A DNA stretch of 64,000 nt from Microbacterium sp. LWS13-1.2 (lineage in GTDB: Bacteria; Actinomycetota; Actinomycetes; Actinomycetales; Microbacteriaceae). Under the pieces are notes generated by a model. The model did no database searches, was not told the DNA's origin, and saw only the letters and a program-made list of their open reading frames with translations. Of this stretch, positions 17,836 through 26,118 are shown piece after piece; within the stretch, counting starts at the first letter, position 1; the number at the start of each line of letters is the position of its first letter. Position numbers and translations under genes: made by a program. The stretch covers positions 682,001 through 746,000 of the forward strand of contig NZ_CP151632.1 of the NCBI RefSeq assembly GCF_040144835.1, in the 5' to 3' direction.

Positions 17836-17865
17836 CAGAAGACCCCGCCGAAGCGGGGTCTTCTG
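17836..17865. terminator. Bidirectional terminator between exonuclease and rpmE
   Basis: A perfect 13-bp stem with a CGAA loop. The left arm starts CAGAAGACC and the right arm ends GGTCTTCTG. There is no T-run outside the stem; the pyrimidine tract is inside the 3' arm on both strands. Confidence 0.8.
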
Positions 17866-17909
17866 ATCCGGGGCGGGCCGGTGATCGATCGGCGCCGGAG
17901 CGGGCGGGC

Positions 17910-18167
17910 TTACTTGGAAGCGCCGCCGAAGTTCTTGAAGCGCTGGTTGAACTTCTCGACACGACCGGCCGAGTCCATGATGCGCTGCTTGCCCGTGTAG
18001 AACGGGTGCGAGGCCGACGAGATCTCGACGTCGATGACGGGGTACTCGACACCGTCGAGCTCGATCGTCTTGTCGCTGGTCACCGTCGAGCGGGTGAGGA
18101 AGGTCTCGCCCGAGCCGAGGTCACGGAACACGACGGCCTGGTAGTCCGGGTGGAGGTCAGTCTTCAT
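17910..18167 (-). CDS. rpmE2: Type B 50S ribosomal protein L31
   Basis: An 85-residue L31. It starts [10 protein letters not shown], has the type-B insertion and HPFYTGKQR, and has no cysteine, so it is the zinc-independent form. In several actinobacteria this paralogue is controlled by Zur, but I see no convincing Zur box. Instead the roughly 70-nt leader can fold so that part of the AAAGGA ribosome binding site is base-paired, which suggests autogenous control. Confidence 0.95.
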   Translation of the reverse strand: MKTDLHPDYQAVVFRDLGSGETFLTRSTVTSDKTIELDGVEYPVIDVEISSASHPFYTGKQRIMDSAGRVEKFNQRFKNFGGASK

Positions 18168-18236
18168 GATGGTCCTTTGAGGGTGGTGCCCTGGATTTTG
18201 CCAGGGCGGTCAAAGTCTGGGGTGCGAGCGCACCAA
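18168..18236 (-). promoter_or_regulatory. Structured 5' leader of rpmE (possible L31 autoregulatory leader)
   Basis: Read on the minus strand, three stems are possible: a 6-bp hairpin (18221-18234, arms of GGTGCG/CGCACC type); a 7-bp hairpin (18188-18207, GCCCTGG with CCAGGGC); and an outer stem pairing CTTTGA (18210-18215) with TCAAAG (18175-18180). The second strand of the outer stem overlaps the ribosome binding site AAAGGA. L31 leader RNAs are known in actinobacteria; membership of that family is inferred. Confidence 0.6.
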
Positions 18237-18242
18237 AGAAGG

Positions 18243-18248
18243 ATTCTA
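18243..18248 (-). promoter_or_regulatory. -10 element of rpmE
   Basis: TAGAAT on the minus strand, placing the transcript start near 18236. The possible -35 (TTCGGC, 18267-18272) is weak. Confidence 0.5.
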
Positions 18249-18288
18249 TCAGTCTCGGGCGCGCTTGCCGAACCGGCCCTCGGGGGCC

Positions 18289-19074
18289 TCAGTGCGCGGC
18301 GCGCGCGGCGAAGCGGCCGCTGTCCTCGGTGAGGCGGATCGGAACGCCGAACGTGTCGGTCAGCGCCTCGGCCGTGAGCGTCTCGCGGATCGGGCCGGAC
18401 GCCACCGCCTGGCCGTCGCGCAGCAGCAGCACGTGCGTGAAGCCAATCGGGATCTCCTCCACGTGATGGGTGACCATGATCATCGCGGGGGTCGTGGGCG
18501 CCTGGGCGTAGCCGCTCAGCAGGATCAACAGCTCTTCGCGCGCGCCGAGGTCGAGGCTCGCCGTGGGCTCGTCGAGGAGAAGCAGCTCAGGGTCGGTCAT
18601 GACGGCGCGGGCTATCTGCACGCGCTTCTGCTCGCCGTCGCTGAGGGTGCCGAACGTGCGATCGGCGAGGTGGTCGAGCTTCCACTCGGCCAGCACCCGC
18701 AGGGCGCGCCGCTCGTCGATGTCCTCGTAGTCCTCGCGCCAGCGGCCCAGCACCGAGTACGCGGCCGTCAGGACGACGTTCAGGACCGTCTCCTCGGGCG
18801 GCACGCGACGCGCCATCGCGGAGGACGCGAATCCGATCCGCGGCCGCAGGTCGAAGACGTCGGTGCGGCCCAGCCGCTCACCGAGGATCGTCACGGTTCC
18901 CGAGGTCGGGTGAAGGAGCGTGTCGGCCATCTGGAGCACGGTCGTCTTGCCGGCGCCGTTCGGTCCGAGCACCACCCAGCGCTCGTCGTCGTTGATGGTC
19001 CAGTTCAGGTGATCGACGATGTTCCGGGCGTTTCGGCGGACGACGACGTCGGAGAACTCGAGCACCTGTGGCAT
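18289..19074 (-). CDS. ABC transporter ATP-binding protein (orphan ATPase)
   Basis: A single ABC domain of about 261 residues. Walker A is GPNGAGKT near residue 38, the Q-loop region is FASSAMARR, the signature is LSDGEQKR, and Walker B is [14 protein letters not shown], followed by a VTHH switch His. The ATG at 19074 has AGG 8 bp upstream; a GTG at 19080 is the alternative. No permease is nearby; the gene follows glgA by only a few bases, so the two are co-transcribed. Single ABC ATPases of this type without a partner may not be transporters at all. Confidence 0.85.
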   Translation of the reverse strand: MPQVLEFSDVVVRRNARNIVDHLNWTINDDERWVVLGPNGAGKTTVLQMADTLLHPTSGTVTILGERLGRTDVFDLRPRIGFASSAMARRVPPEETVLNVVLTAAYSVLGRWREDYEDIDERRALRVLAEWKLDHLADRTFGTLSDGEQKRVQIARAVMTDPELLLLDEPTASLDLGAREELLILLSGYAQAPTTPAMIMVTHHVEEIPIGFTHVLLLRDGQAVASGPIRETLTAEALTDTFGVPIRLTEDSGRFAARAAH

Positions 19075-19083
19075 GCTCACAGC

Positions 19084-20277
19084 CTATCGGCCGTCGGCGA
19101 CGACCTCCGCGTAGAGCTCGGCCGTCTGGTCGGCGATGCGCTGCCAGCTGAAGTCCTCCGTCGCACGCCGGCGGCCCGCCGCACCGTACTCCCGGGCGCG
19201 CTCCGGATCGCTGACCACCTCGGTGAGCACGCGCGCGAGATCCGCGACGTACCGCTCGGGATCCGTCGGCGTTCCGGTGCCGTCCTGCACCTGCTCGATG
19301 GGCACGAGGCGCCCGGTGACGCCGTCGACGACCACCTCCGGGATGCCGCCGGTCGCCGTGCCGACTACGGCGGCGCCGCAGGCCATGGCCTCGAGGTTCA
19401 CGATGCCGAGCGGCTCGTACACCGACGGGCACACGAAGGTCGTCGCGGCGCTGAGGATGGTGCACAGCTCGTGGCGCGACAGCATCCGGTCGAGCCAGAC
19501 GACGCCGTCGCGGGTCTCCTGCAGGCCGCGCACGAGGTCTTCCACCTCCGCCATGATCTGGGGCGTGTCGGGCGCGCCGGCGGCGAGGATCACCTGCACG
19601 TCGGCCGGAAGGCGCTCGGCGGCACGCAGGAAGTAGGGCAGGCCCTTCTGCCGGGTGATCCGGCCGACGAAGACGACCGAGGGCCGCGCGGGGTCGATGC
19701 CGAGCTCCCCCAGCAGCGCCGGGTCCTCGACGGGGTGCCACGCGTCGACGTCTATGCCGTTGTAGATCACGCGCACGCGGTCGGGGTCCAGTGCCGGATA
19801 GCTGCGGAGGATGTCCTCCCGCATGCCGTTGCTGACCGCGACGATCGCCGCCGCGCCCTCGTAGGCCGACTTCTCGATCCAGCTCGATACGGCGTAGCCG
19901 CCGCCGAGCTGTTCCGCCTTCCACGGTCGCAGCGGCTCCAGGCTGTGGGCCGTCACGATGTGCGGGATGCCGTGGAGCAGCGACGCCAGCTGCCCGGCGA
20001 GGTTCGCGTACCAGGTGTGACTGTGCACGACGTCCGCGCCTGCGACATCCGAGACGATCTCGAGGTCGGTGCCCAGCGTCTGCACCGCCGCGTTCGCGCC
20101 GGAGAGCTCGGCGGGCACTCCGTACGACCTCGTCCCCTCCTCGTCGCGCTCGGCGCCGAACGCGCGCACCCGGACGTCCATGCGGGAGCGGAGCGCCTTC
20201 ACGAGCTCCGTCACGTGCACGCCGGCGCCGCCGTAGATCTCCGGCGGGTACTCCTTGGTGACGATGTCGACTCGCAT
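19084..20277 (-). CDS. glgA: Glycogen synthase family glycosyltransferase (GlgA / maltose-1-phosphate synthase GlgM)
   Basis: A 397-residue GT4-type glycosyltransferase, shorter than the GT5 GlgA of enterobacteria. The N-terminal domain begins [20 protein letters not shown]. The C-terminal nucleotide-sugar domain has [11 protein letters not shown] and the EX7E region around [15 protein letters not shown]. The mycobacterial protein of this type, divergent from glgC (Rv1212c), was shown to make maltose-1-phosphate from ADP-glucose and glucose-1-phosphate for the GlgE glycogen route, so that activity is the better guess. A TAGCGT box 7 bp upstream suggests a leaderless message. Confidence 0.9.
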   Translation of the reverse strand: MRVDIVTKEYPPEIYGGAGVHVTELVKALRSRMDVRVRAFGAERDEEGTRSYGVPAELSGANAAVQTLGTDLEIVSDVAGADVVHSHTWYANLAGQLASLLHGIPHIVTAHSLEPLRPWKAEQLGGGYAVSSWIEKSAYEGAAAIVAVSNGMREDILRSYPALDPDRVRVIYNGIDVDAWHPVEDPALLGELGIDPARPSVVFVGRITRQKGLPYFLRAAERLPADVQVILAAGAPDTPQIMAEVEDLVRGLQETRDGVVWLDRMLSRHELCTILSAATTFVCPSVYEPLGIVNLEAMACGAAVVGTATGGIPEVVVDGVTGRLVPIEQVQDGTGTPTDPERYVADLARVLTEVVSDPERAREYGAAGRRRATEDFSWQRIADQTAELYAEVVADGR

Positions 20278-20284
20278 GTGTCGA

Positions 20285-20290
20285 ACGCTA
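20285..20290 (-). promoter_or_regulatory. -10 element of glgA (leaderless)
   Basis: TAGCGT on the minus strand, ending 7 bp before the ATG at 20277. Confidence 0.5.
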
Positions 20291-20312
20291 GTACACGGGC
20301 CGGAACGCGTCA

Positions 20313-20318
20313 TAGTGT
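20313..20318 (+). promoter_or_regulatory. -10 element of glgC (leaderless)
   Basis: TAGTGT ends 7 bp before the ATG at 20326. With the glgA box this packs two divergent promoters into 48 bp. Confidence 0.5.
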
Positions 20319-20325
20319 GGGGGCC

Positions 20326-21570
20326 ATGCCAGCTGCACCCAAGGTCTTCGGAATCATCCTCGCCGGCGGCGAAGGGAAGCGGCTGATGCCGTTGACCGCG
20401 GATCGCGCCAAGCCCGCGGTCCCCTTCGGCGGCCAGTACCGGCTCATCGACTTCGCGATCTCGAACCTCATCAACTCGGGCCTGCGGCAGATCGTCGTGC
20501 TCACGCAGTACAAGTCCCACAGCCTCGACCGTCACATCTCGCAGACCTGGCGGATGTCGGCGCTCCTGGATTCTTACGTCACCTCGGTGCCCGCGCAGCA
20601 GCGCCTCGGCAAGCGCTGGTTCTCGGGCTCGGCCGATGCGATCCTGCAGAGCCTCAACCTCATCAACGACGAGCAGCCCGACATCGTGATCGTGATCGGG
20701 GCCGATCACGTCTACCGGATGGACTTTCGGCAGATGCTCGCCGCGCACATCGAGTCGGGCGCGCGGGCCACGGTCGCCGGCATCCGTCAGCCGATCTCGC
20801 TGGCGAACCAGTTCGGCGTCATCGACGTCGACCCCGAGGACCCGGTGCGCATCCGCGAGTTCCTCGAGAAGCCCCAGAACCCCGTCGGACTCGGCGACGC
20901 CCCCGACCAGGTGCTGGCCTCGATGGGCAACTACATCTTCGACACCGACGCGCTGATCGAGGCGGTCGAGTCCGACGGCGAGCTGCCGACGTCGAACCAC
21001 GACATGGGCGGCGACATCATCCCCTACTTCGTCGATCGCGGCGAGGCCGGCGTCTACGACATGAACCGCAACGACGTGCCCGGATCGACGCCTCGCGACC
21101 GGTACTACTGGCGCGACGTCGGAACGATCGACTCGTTCTTCGACGCGCACCGCGATCTCATCTCCACGCTGCCGATCTTCAACCTGTACAACACCGACTG
21201 GCCGATCCACTCGCAGTCCGTGAACTCGCCGCCCGCGAAGTTCGTGCGCGACTCGGTCGGCCGCATCGGCAATGCGATCGACTCGATCGTCTCGCTCGGA
21301 TCAGTGCTGTCGGGCACCCACCTGGAGCGCAGTGTGGTCGGCCCCTGGACGCTCGCCGGCGGCGGCTCGACGATCACCGACTCGGTGCTCTTCGACCACG
21401 TGCACGTCGGTGCGGGCGCCCGCGTGCATCGCGCGATCCTCGACAAGAACGTGGTCCTCGACGACGGTGCCACCGTCGGCGTCGATCGCGAGAAGGATCT
21501 GGCGCGCGGCTTCACGATCACCGACACCGGCATCACGGTCGTCGGCAAGGGGTTCCGCGTCGAGCGATGA
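20326..21570 (+). CDS. glgC: Glucose-1-phosphate adenylyltransferase
   Basis: A 414-residue ADP-glucose pyrophosphorylase. The N-terminal nucleotidyltransferase domain has [23 protein letters not shown] and [11 protein letters not shown]; the glucose-1-phosphate site contains REFLEKP. A C-terminal left-handed beta-helix starts near residue 300. It makes ADP-glucose, the donor used by the divergent glgA product, so the two define the storage polysaccharide pathway here. A 6-bp inverted repeat (21574-21594) just after the stop could be a weak terminator. Confidence 0.96.
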   Translation: MPAAPKVFGIILAGGEGKRLMPLTADRAKPAVPFGGQYRLIDFAISNLINSGLRQIVVLTQYKSHSLDRHISQTWRMSALLDSYVTSVPAQQRLGKRWFSGSADAILQSLNLINDEQPDIVIVIGADHVYRMDFRQMLAAHIESGARATVAGIRQPISLANQFGVIDVDPEDPVRIREFLEKPQNPVGLGDAPDQVLASMGNYIFDTDALIEAVESDGELPTSNHDMGGDIIPYFVDRGEAGVYDMNRNDVPGSTPRDRYYWRDVGTIDSFFDAHRDLISTLPIFNLYNTDWPIHSQSVNSPPAKFVRDSVGRIGNAIDSIVSLGSVLSGTHLERSVVGPWTLAGGGSTITDSVLFDHVHVGAGARVHRAILDKNVVLDDGATVGVDREKDLARGFTITDTGITVVGKGFRVER

Positions 21571-21601
21571 CACGCGGTCGGGCGCGGGGACCGCATCCCG
21601 C

Positions 21602-21607
21602 TAGCGT
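21602..21607 (+). promoter_or_regulatory. -10 element of serB (leaderless)
   Basis: TAGCGT ends 6 bp before the GTG at 21614. Confidence 0.45.
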
Positions 21608-21613
21608 GGAAGG

Positions 21614-22255
21614 GTGCCTGCCCCTGCCGCCCGCTTCCTCGTCGTGCTCGACGCCGACTCGACCCTCATCCGCAACGAGGTCATCGAGCTGATCGCCGAC
21701 GAGGCCGGGCGCGGCGCCGAGGTCGCGGCCGCGACGGAGGCCGCCATGCGCGGCGAGGTCGACTTCGCGAGCAGCCTGCGCTCGCGCGTCGAGGCCCTCC
21801 AGGGCGTGCCAGTCGCCGCGTTCGCACGCGTGCTGGCGCGCATCGAGCCCACCCCCGGGGTGCGCGAGCTCATCGCCGCCGTGCACGACCGCGGCGGCGC
21901 CGTGGGCGTCGTTTCGGGCGGGTTCCACGAGATCCTCGACACCGTCGCCCCCGACCTGGGCGTGGACGTCTGGCGCGCGAACCGGCTGGCGACGCGCGAC
22001 GGCGCGTTGAGCGGGCGCGTCGACGGCGGGATCGTGGATGCCGCGGGCAAGGCGGCGGCGCTGCGCGAATGGGCCGCCGAGCGCGGCGTACCGATCGCCT
22101 CCACGATCGCCATCGGCGACGGAGCCAACGACCTCGAGATGATGGCGGTCGCCGGGCTGGGCGTCGCGTTCAACGCCAAGCCCGCGGTCCGAGCTCGCGC
22201 CGACGTGGTCGTCGGGCCGGTCGACCTCGCCGAGGTCATCGCACTGCTGCCGTAG
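21614..22255 (+). CDS. serB: Phosphoserine phosphatase SerB
   Basis: A 213-residue HAD-family phosphatase without the ACT domain found in larger SerB proteins. Motif I is LDADSTL (Asp13 nucleophile, Asp15), motif II is VVSGGF, the motif III Lys is in AAGKAAAL, and motif IV is GDGANDLEMM. These match the phosphoserine phosphatase subgroup and the last step of serine synthesis. The GTG start is supported by a -10 box 6 bp upstream. Confidence 0.9.
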   Translation: MPAPAARFLVVLDADSTLIRNEVIELIADEAGRGAEVAAATEAAMRGEVDFASSLRSRVEALQGVPVAAFARVLARIEPTPGVRELIAAVHDRGGAVGVVSGGFHEILDTVAPDLGVDVWRANRLATRDGALSGRVDGGIVDAAGKAAALREWAAERGVPIASTIAIGDGANDLEMMAVAGLGVAFNAKPAVRARADVVVGPVDLAEVIALLP

Positions 22256-22315
22256 GCGGCGGCTCACCGCTCCGCTCGCCTCGCGCGCAGGGGTCCGGAT
22301 GTCGGTCGCCGTCGC

Positions 22316-22321
22316 TACGGT
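22316..22321 (+). promoter_or_regulatory. -10 element of alpha/beta hydrolase gene (leaderless)
   Basis: TACGGT ends 6 bp before the ATG at 22328. Confidence 0.4.
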
Positions 22322-22327
22322 CGGAGG

Positions 22328-23035
22328 ATGCACATCATCCTCGTTCCCGGGCTGTGGCTCGACGCGTCTTCCTGGGGCGAGGTCGCCCCTGCCCTCGAAT
22401 CAGCCGGGCACCGCACCCACGCGCTGACGATGCCGGGGGTCGGCGCGTCCGGCGCCGAGTCGGTAGGCATCGGCATCGCCGACTGGGTCGCCGCGACCGT
22501 CGACGCACTCGATCGCCTCGACGGTCCGGTGGCCGTCGTCGGACACTCCGGCGGCGGCAACGTCGCCTATGGAGCGGTGGACGCGCGCCCCGACCGCGTC
22601 GACCACGTGGTGTTCCTCGACACCTTCCCGCCGGGCGAAGGCGGCTCCATCTCGGAGTTCCCCGTGGTGGACGGCGTGATCCCGTTCCCCGGCTGGGACT
22701 TCTTCGACGACTCCGACGTGGCCGACCTCGATCCGCAGACACGGGCCGATGTCGCAGCTCGTGCGAAGTCGGTGCCCGAGCGGGTGCCGACCGATCCCAT
22801 CCGGCTCTCCGACGAACGGCGCCGCGCGGTGCCCGCCACGATCATCACCGGCACGGTGCCCGAGGCGCAGATCAGAGAGATCGTCGAAAAGGCTCCGTCG
22901 TGGGCGGCAGAACTGGCCGCGCTCGAGAAGCTCGAGGTGATCGAGCTCGGGGCACCGGGCGATCCCACCGGCCACTGGCCGCAGTTCTCCCGTCCCGGCG
23001 CGGTCGCCGAGGCGATCCTCCGCGCGATCGGCTGA
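22328..23035 (+). CDS. Alpha/beta hydrolase
   Basis: A 235-residue alpha/beta hydrolase. It begins with a hydrophobic strand and the motif LVPGLWLDASSWG, has the nucleophile elbow GHSGGG (Ser), and a C-terminal GDPTGHWPQFSRP that contains the catalytic His. This resembles esterases of the AB hydrolase-1 family. It is monocistronic and convergent with fabG. The substrate is unknown. Confidence 0.85.
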   Translation: MHIILVPGLWLDASSWGEVAPALESAGHRTHALTMPGVGASGAESVGIGIADWVAATVDALDRLDGPVAVVGHSGGGNVAYGAVDARPDRVDHVVFLDTFPPGEGGSISEFPVVDGVIPFPGWDFFDDSDVADLDPQTRADVAARAKSVPERVPTDPIRLSDERRRAVPATIITGTVPEAQIREIVEKAPSWAAELAALEKLEVIELGAPGDPTGHWPQFSRPGAVAEAILRAIG

Positions 23036-23106
23036 CGCCGGTCGCCGAGCCGGTCGGGCCGCCCGCCGCGCGCAGGACGGCGCGGGTGCGCGCGTGTGGG
23101 AGCGGG

Positions 23107-23817
23107 TCAGTGCCCCATGCCGAGACCACCGTCGACGGGGATGACGGCGCCGGAGATGTAGGCCGCGTCGTCCGACGAGATCCACGTCACCACGCCGGCC
23201 ACCTCGTCGGCCGATGCGAAACGCCCAGCGGGGATGTTCTTCTTGTACTCCGCCTGCGTGTCCGCCGGGAGCTCCGCCGTCATGTCGGTCTCGATGAAGC
23301 CGGGCGCCACGACGTTCGCGGTGATGCCGCGTCCGCCGAGCTCGCGGGTGAGCGAACGGGCGAAGCCCACGAGGGCGCTCTTGGACGCGGCGTAGTTGAT
23401 CTGGCCGGCGGAGCCGTACAGGCCGACGACGCTCGAGATGAGGACGACGCGACCCCATCGCGCGCGCAGCATGCCCTTCGACGCGCGCTTGACGACGCGG
23501 AAGGCGCCGCCGAGGTTCGTGGCGACGACGCTGTCGAAGTCGTCCTCGGTCATGCGCAGCAGCAGCGTGTCCTTCGTGATGCCGGCGTTCGCGACGACGA
23601 TCTCGACGGGGCCGAGCGCGTTCTCGACCTCGGTGAACGCGGCGTCGACGGATGCGGCATCCGTCACGTCCGCTCGTACGGTCAGCGTGCCGGCGGGGCC
23701 CTCGCCGGAGCGTGCGGTGACCGCGACCCTGTGCCCCTCGGCGACGAAGCGCTCCGCGATGGCGCGGCCGATGCCGCGATTTCCGCCGGTGACGAGGACG
23801 ACGCGATCGGTGGACAT
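23107..23817 (-). CDS. fabG: 3-oxoacyl-[acyl-carrier-protein] reductase (SDR family)
   Basis: A 236-residue short-chain dehydrogenase. The NADP site is TGGNRGIG, the NAG motif is VANAGIT, the catalytic Ser is in ISSVVG, Tyr and Lys lie in NYAASKS, and the FabG-type segment is VAPGFIETDM. The length and the short N-terminus are like mycobacterial FabG1/MabA, so it most likely reduces 3-oxoacyl-ACP in fatty acid synthesis. No inhA partner follows. GGGAG lies upstream of the ATG. Confidence 0.88.
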   Translation of the reverse strand: MSTDRVVLVTGGNRGIGRAIAERFVAEGHRVAVTARSGEGPAGTLTVRADVTDAASVDAAFTEVENALGPVEIVVANAGITKDTLLLRMTEDDFDSVVATNLGGAFRVVKRASKGMLRARWGRVVLISSVVGLYGSAGQINYAASKSALVGFARSLTRELGGRGITANVVAPGFIETDMTAELPADTQAEYKKNIPAGRFASADEVAGVVTWISSDDAAYISGAVIPVDGGLGMGH

Positions 23818-23943
23818 GGTGGCACTCCCGGGGTTGTGGCGGATCCGCACCAGCCTATCGGCGTGGGCGCAGCGCCCCCGGCCCGTTTGACACCCTCGGT
23901 GCCCGCTGGGACGCTGGGTCCAGACACCGACGAAAGGCCCGCC

Positions 23944-24459
23944 GTGAGCGACTCCACTCCTCAGAACCCCGCACCGGAGCCGGGCGCCTACCCGCCCGTT
24001 CCGCCCGCCCCGGGAGCCGCGCAGCCGGCGCCCCAGGCCACCCCCGGCGCGTACCCGCCGCCCGCCCAGGGCGCGTATCCCCCGGCGTACGGCGCTCCTG
24101 CGCCCGGCGCTGCCCCGCCGTACGGGACCGCGCCCGCATACGGTGCCGCGCCCGCCTACGGGTCCACGCCCGGCTACGGCGCACCGGCCAAGACGAACAC
24201 GCTCGCGATCGTCTCGCTCATCGCCTCCATCTCGGGCTTCGTCATCCTGCCGTTCATCGGCTCGGTCGTCGGCGTCATCACCGGCCACATGTCGCTCAGC
24301 CAGCTCAAGACGAGCGGCGAGCAGGGACGCGGCATGGCCCTCGCCGGCACCATCGTCGGCTGGGTGGGTCTCGGCCTCGCGATCCTCGGCATCATCGCGG
24401 CGATCGCGTTCTTCGCGTTCTTCGTCTCGGTCTATCAGCAGACCGGCGGCACGTACTGA
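23944..24459 (+). CDS. DUF4190 domain-containing membrane protein
   Basis: A 171-residue protein. The first 80 residues are a low-complexity Pro/Ala/Gly/Tyr tract with repeats like AYPPxYGAP. Two hydrophobic segments (about 85-115 and 135-165) frame the GHMSLSQLK motif typical of DUF4190. It is predicted to lie in the membrane with a disordered cytoplasmic or wall-facing tail. The GTG follows AAAGG at 6 bp. Function is unknown; proteins of this type are common in actinobacteria. Confidence 0.85.
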   Translation: MSDSTPQNPAPEPGAYPPVPPAPGAAQPAPQATPGAYPPPAQGAYPPAYGAPAPGAAPPYGTAPAYGAAPAYGSTPGYGAPAKTNTLAIVSLIASISGFVILPFIGSVVGVITGHMSLSQLKTSGEQGRGMALAGTIVGWVGLGLAILGIIAAIAFFAFFVSVYQQTGGTY

Positions 24460-24464
24460 ATCGC

Positions 24465-24493
24465 GGAGCCCCGGGAATCGTCCCCGGGGCTCC
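24465..24493. terminator. Terminator after the DUF4190 gene
   Basis: A perfect 11-bp stem, GGAGCCCCGGG with CCCGGGGCTCC, around a 7-nt loop, immediately after the stop. Confidence 0.75.
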
Positions 24494-24511
24494 TGGGCTG
24501 TGCAACCGGCG

Positions 24512-24517
24512 TACCCT
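24512..24517 (+). promoter_or_regulatory. -10 element of the DUF3099-SURF1 operon (leaderless)
   Basis: TACCCT ends 9 bp before the GTG at 24527. Confidence 0.45.
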
Positions 24518-24526
24518 GGAAGTACC

Positions 24527-24889
24527 GTGAAGAGTTCGAGCCACGCCCCGTCGGCCACGTCCCTGCCGCGCGCACCGCGCGACGACGTCGACGCGCGCTC
24601 GATCCGTTATCTCGTGACCATGGGGATCCGCGTCGCGTGCTTCGTCCTCATGGTCGTCATCACCCCGTACGGCTGGTACACATGGGTATTCGGCGCCGCC
24701 GCGATCTTCCTTCCGTACATCGCCGTCGTCTCCGCCAATGTGGGCCAGGAGGGGCGCCGCAACCGCCGGGAAGACCCCGAGGCAGCCCTTCCGGCAGCGC
24801 CCTCGGCACCCCCGACGCCGGAGTCCCGCGTGATCCGCATCGAAGAGACGCACCCCGGAACTCGAGACACTCCCGACGAGGCCGAATGA
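24527..24889 (+). CDS. DUF3099 domain-containing protein
   Basis: A 120-residue protein with two adjacent hydrophobic segments (about residues 28-46 and 50-70) split by TPYGWYTWVFG, a signature of DUF3099, and a charged C-terminal tail. It starts with GTG after a -10 box and overlaps the next gene by ATGA. It heads an operon leading to SURF1, so a link to membrane or cytochrome oxidase assembly is possible but only inferred from position. Confidence 0.82.
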   Translation: MKSSSHAPSATSLPRAPRDDVDARSIRYLVTMGIRVACFVLMVVITPYGWYTWVFGAAAIFLPYIAVVSANVGQEGRRNRREDPEAALPAAPSAPPTPESRVIRIEETHPGTRDTPDEAE

Positions 24890-25116
24890 ACGAGGTCGGA
24901 CCCGAGCCGGCCGTCGACGCGACCTGCTCGCGGGCGGGATGCCGCGCGGCGGCGGGCTGGCGCATCGACTGGCGCAACCCCCGCATCCACGCCGAAGACC
25001 GCCGCAAGACCTGGGTCGCGTGTGACGAGCACGTCGGCTACCTGCGCGACTTCCTCACCGCCCGCGATTTCCCGGTCTGGGTGGCGCCGCTCGTTCCCAC
25101 GGAGACCGCACGATGA
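24886..25116 (+). CDS. Small conserved protein with putative zinc site
   Basis: A 76-residue protein. It has Cys14 and Cys19 (CSRAGC) and, after the conserved-looking stretch WRIDWRNPRIH, Cys46 and His49 (CDEH), a spacing that could bind one zinc or iron ion. I recall similar small proteins being labelled acetone carboxylase in databases, but nothing here resembles that large enzyme. It is coupled on both sides by 4-bp ATGA overlaps, to DUF3099 and SURF1. Function is unknown; a role in cytochrome oxidase assembly is a guess from context. Confidence 0.8.
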   Translation: MNEVGPEPAVDATCSRAGCRAAAGWRIDWRNPRIHAEDRRKTWVACDEHVGYLRDFLTARDFPVWVAPLVPTETAR

Positions 25117-26009
25117 GCCGTCGCTCCGTCAGCATGCAGCACCTGCCCCGCGCCGGTCGCTGGGCGATCTACCTCGCACTCGCCGTCGTCTTCGCCATCG
25201 CGTGCGCGTTCCTGTCGAACTGGCAGTTCACGCGCAACCAGGAGCGCTCGGGGCAGCTCGCCCTCGTCGCCGAGAACTACGACGCGCCGGCAGTGCCGCT
25301 CGCCGACCTCATCCCGGCCGGCGGCGAACTGGACCCGCAGGACGAGTGGCGTCCGGTCGTCCTGACCGGGACCTACCTCGCCGATGACGGGCTCCTCGCC
25401 CGCAACCGGCCGCACGGCGGCACCTCGGCCTTCGAGGTTCTCGTGCCGTTCCGCCTGGACGACGGCCGGGTGCTCCTCGTCGACCGCGGCTGGGTGGCGC
25501 CCGGGCAGGACCAGCCCGTCCCCGATGCGGTGCCCGCCCCGCCGTCCGGCGAGGCGACCGTCGTCGTGCGGCTGCGGCCGGGCGAGGCGCTGCCGTCATC
25601 CGGGCGCTCGGCGCCCGAGGGACAGGTTCCGACCATCAACCTCGGGCTGATCGCCGACGCGATCCCCGCCGACGCGGGCGACGCCCTGGAGCAGAGCGCG
25701 TACGGCGTGATGGTCTCGGAGGACCCGGCGCCCGCCACCGCGCCGAGCGCACTCGAGCCGCCGTCGGACGACCCGGGCCCGCACCTGTCGTACGCGATCC
25801 AGTGGATCCTCTTCGCGGTGATGGGCTTCGTCTTCATCGGCTACGTCATCCGCACCGAGCGTCGGCACCGCCGCGAGGACGCCGAGGAGGCCGAGAGCGC
25901 CCGGGACGAATCGGCGGATGCCGCTCCCCCGGCTCCGCCGGCCCCCCGCCGTCGCCGCGACCGCGATGCCGAGGACGAGGACGCCCTGCTGGACGCCGCC
26001 GGCCGCTGA
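25113..26009 (+). CDS. SURF1 family cytochrome oxidase biogenesis protein
   Basis: A 298-residue protein with the SURF1 layout: one N-terminal transmembrane helix (about residues 15-35), an extracytoplasmic domain containing LLVDRGWVAPG, a second transmembrane helix (about 225-245) and a long charged C-terminal tail. SURF1 proteins help insert heme A into cytochrome c oxidase, which fits the heme A genes ctaA and ctaB about 20 kb away. The start overlaps the preceding gene by ATGA. Confidence 0.9.
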   Translation: MSRRSVSMQHLPRAGRWAIYLALAVVFAIACAFLSNWQFTRNQERSGQLALVAENYDAPAVPLADLIPAGGELDPQDEWRPVVLTGTYLADDGLLARNRPHGGTSAFEVLVPFRLDDGRVLLVDRGWVAPGQDQPVPDAVPAPPSGEATVVVRLRPGEALPSSGRSAPEGQVPTINLGLIADAIPADAGDALEQSAYGVMVSEDPAPATAPSALEPPSDDPGPHLSYAIQWILFAVMGFVFIGYVIRTERRHRREDAEEAESARDESADAAPPAPPAPRRRRDRDAEDEDALLDAAGR

Positions 26010-26118
26010 CCGCGCGCAAGCTGGCGGGGAGGACAGTCGGGCTGCTCGACGATACGCCGGGTCGCGGCATCCGTCTCCGTCGCGTCGCGCCGCAACTCCG
26101 CTTCTGTGCGCGCTGGCG

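Noticed and set aside
18265..20325. N-terminal extension of glgC to a 1101-codon protein
   Set aside because: The extra 687 codons are antisense to the ABC ATPase and glgA; the GlgC N-terminus begins properly at 20326 after a -10 box.
24886..25116. Calling the 76-residue protein acetone carboxylase
   Set aside because: Acetone carboxylase is a large multi-subunit enzyme; nothing beyond a possible metal site is visible here.
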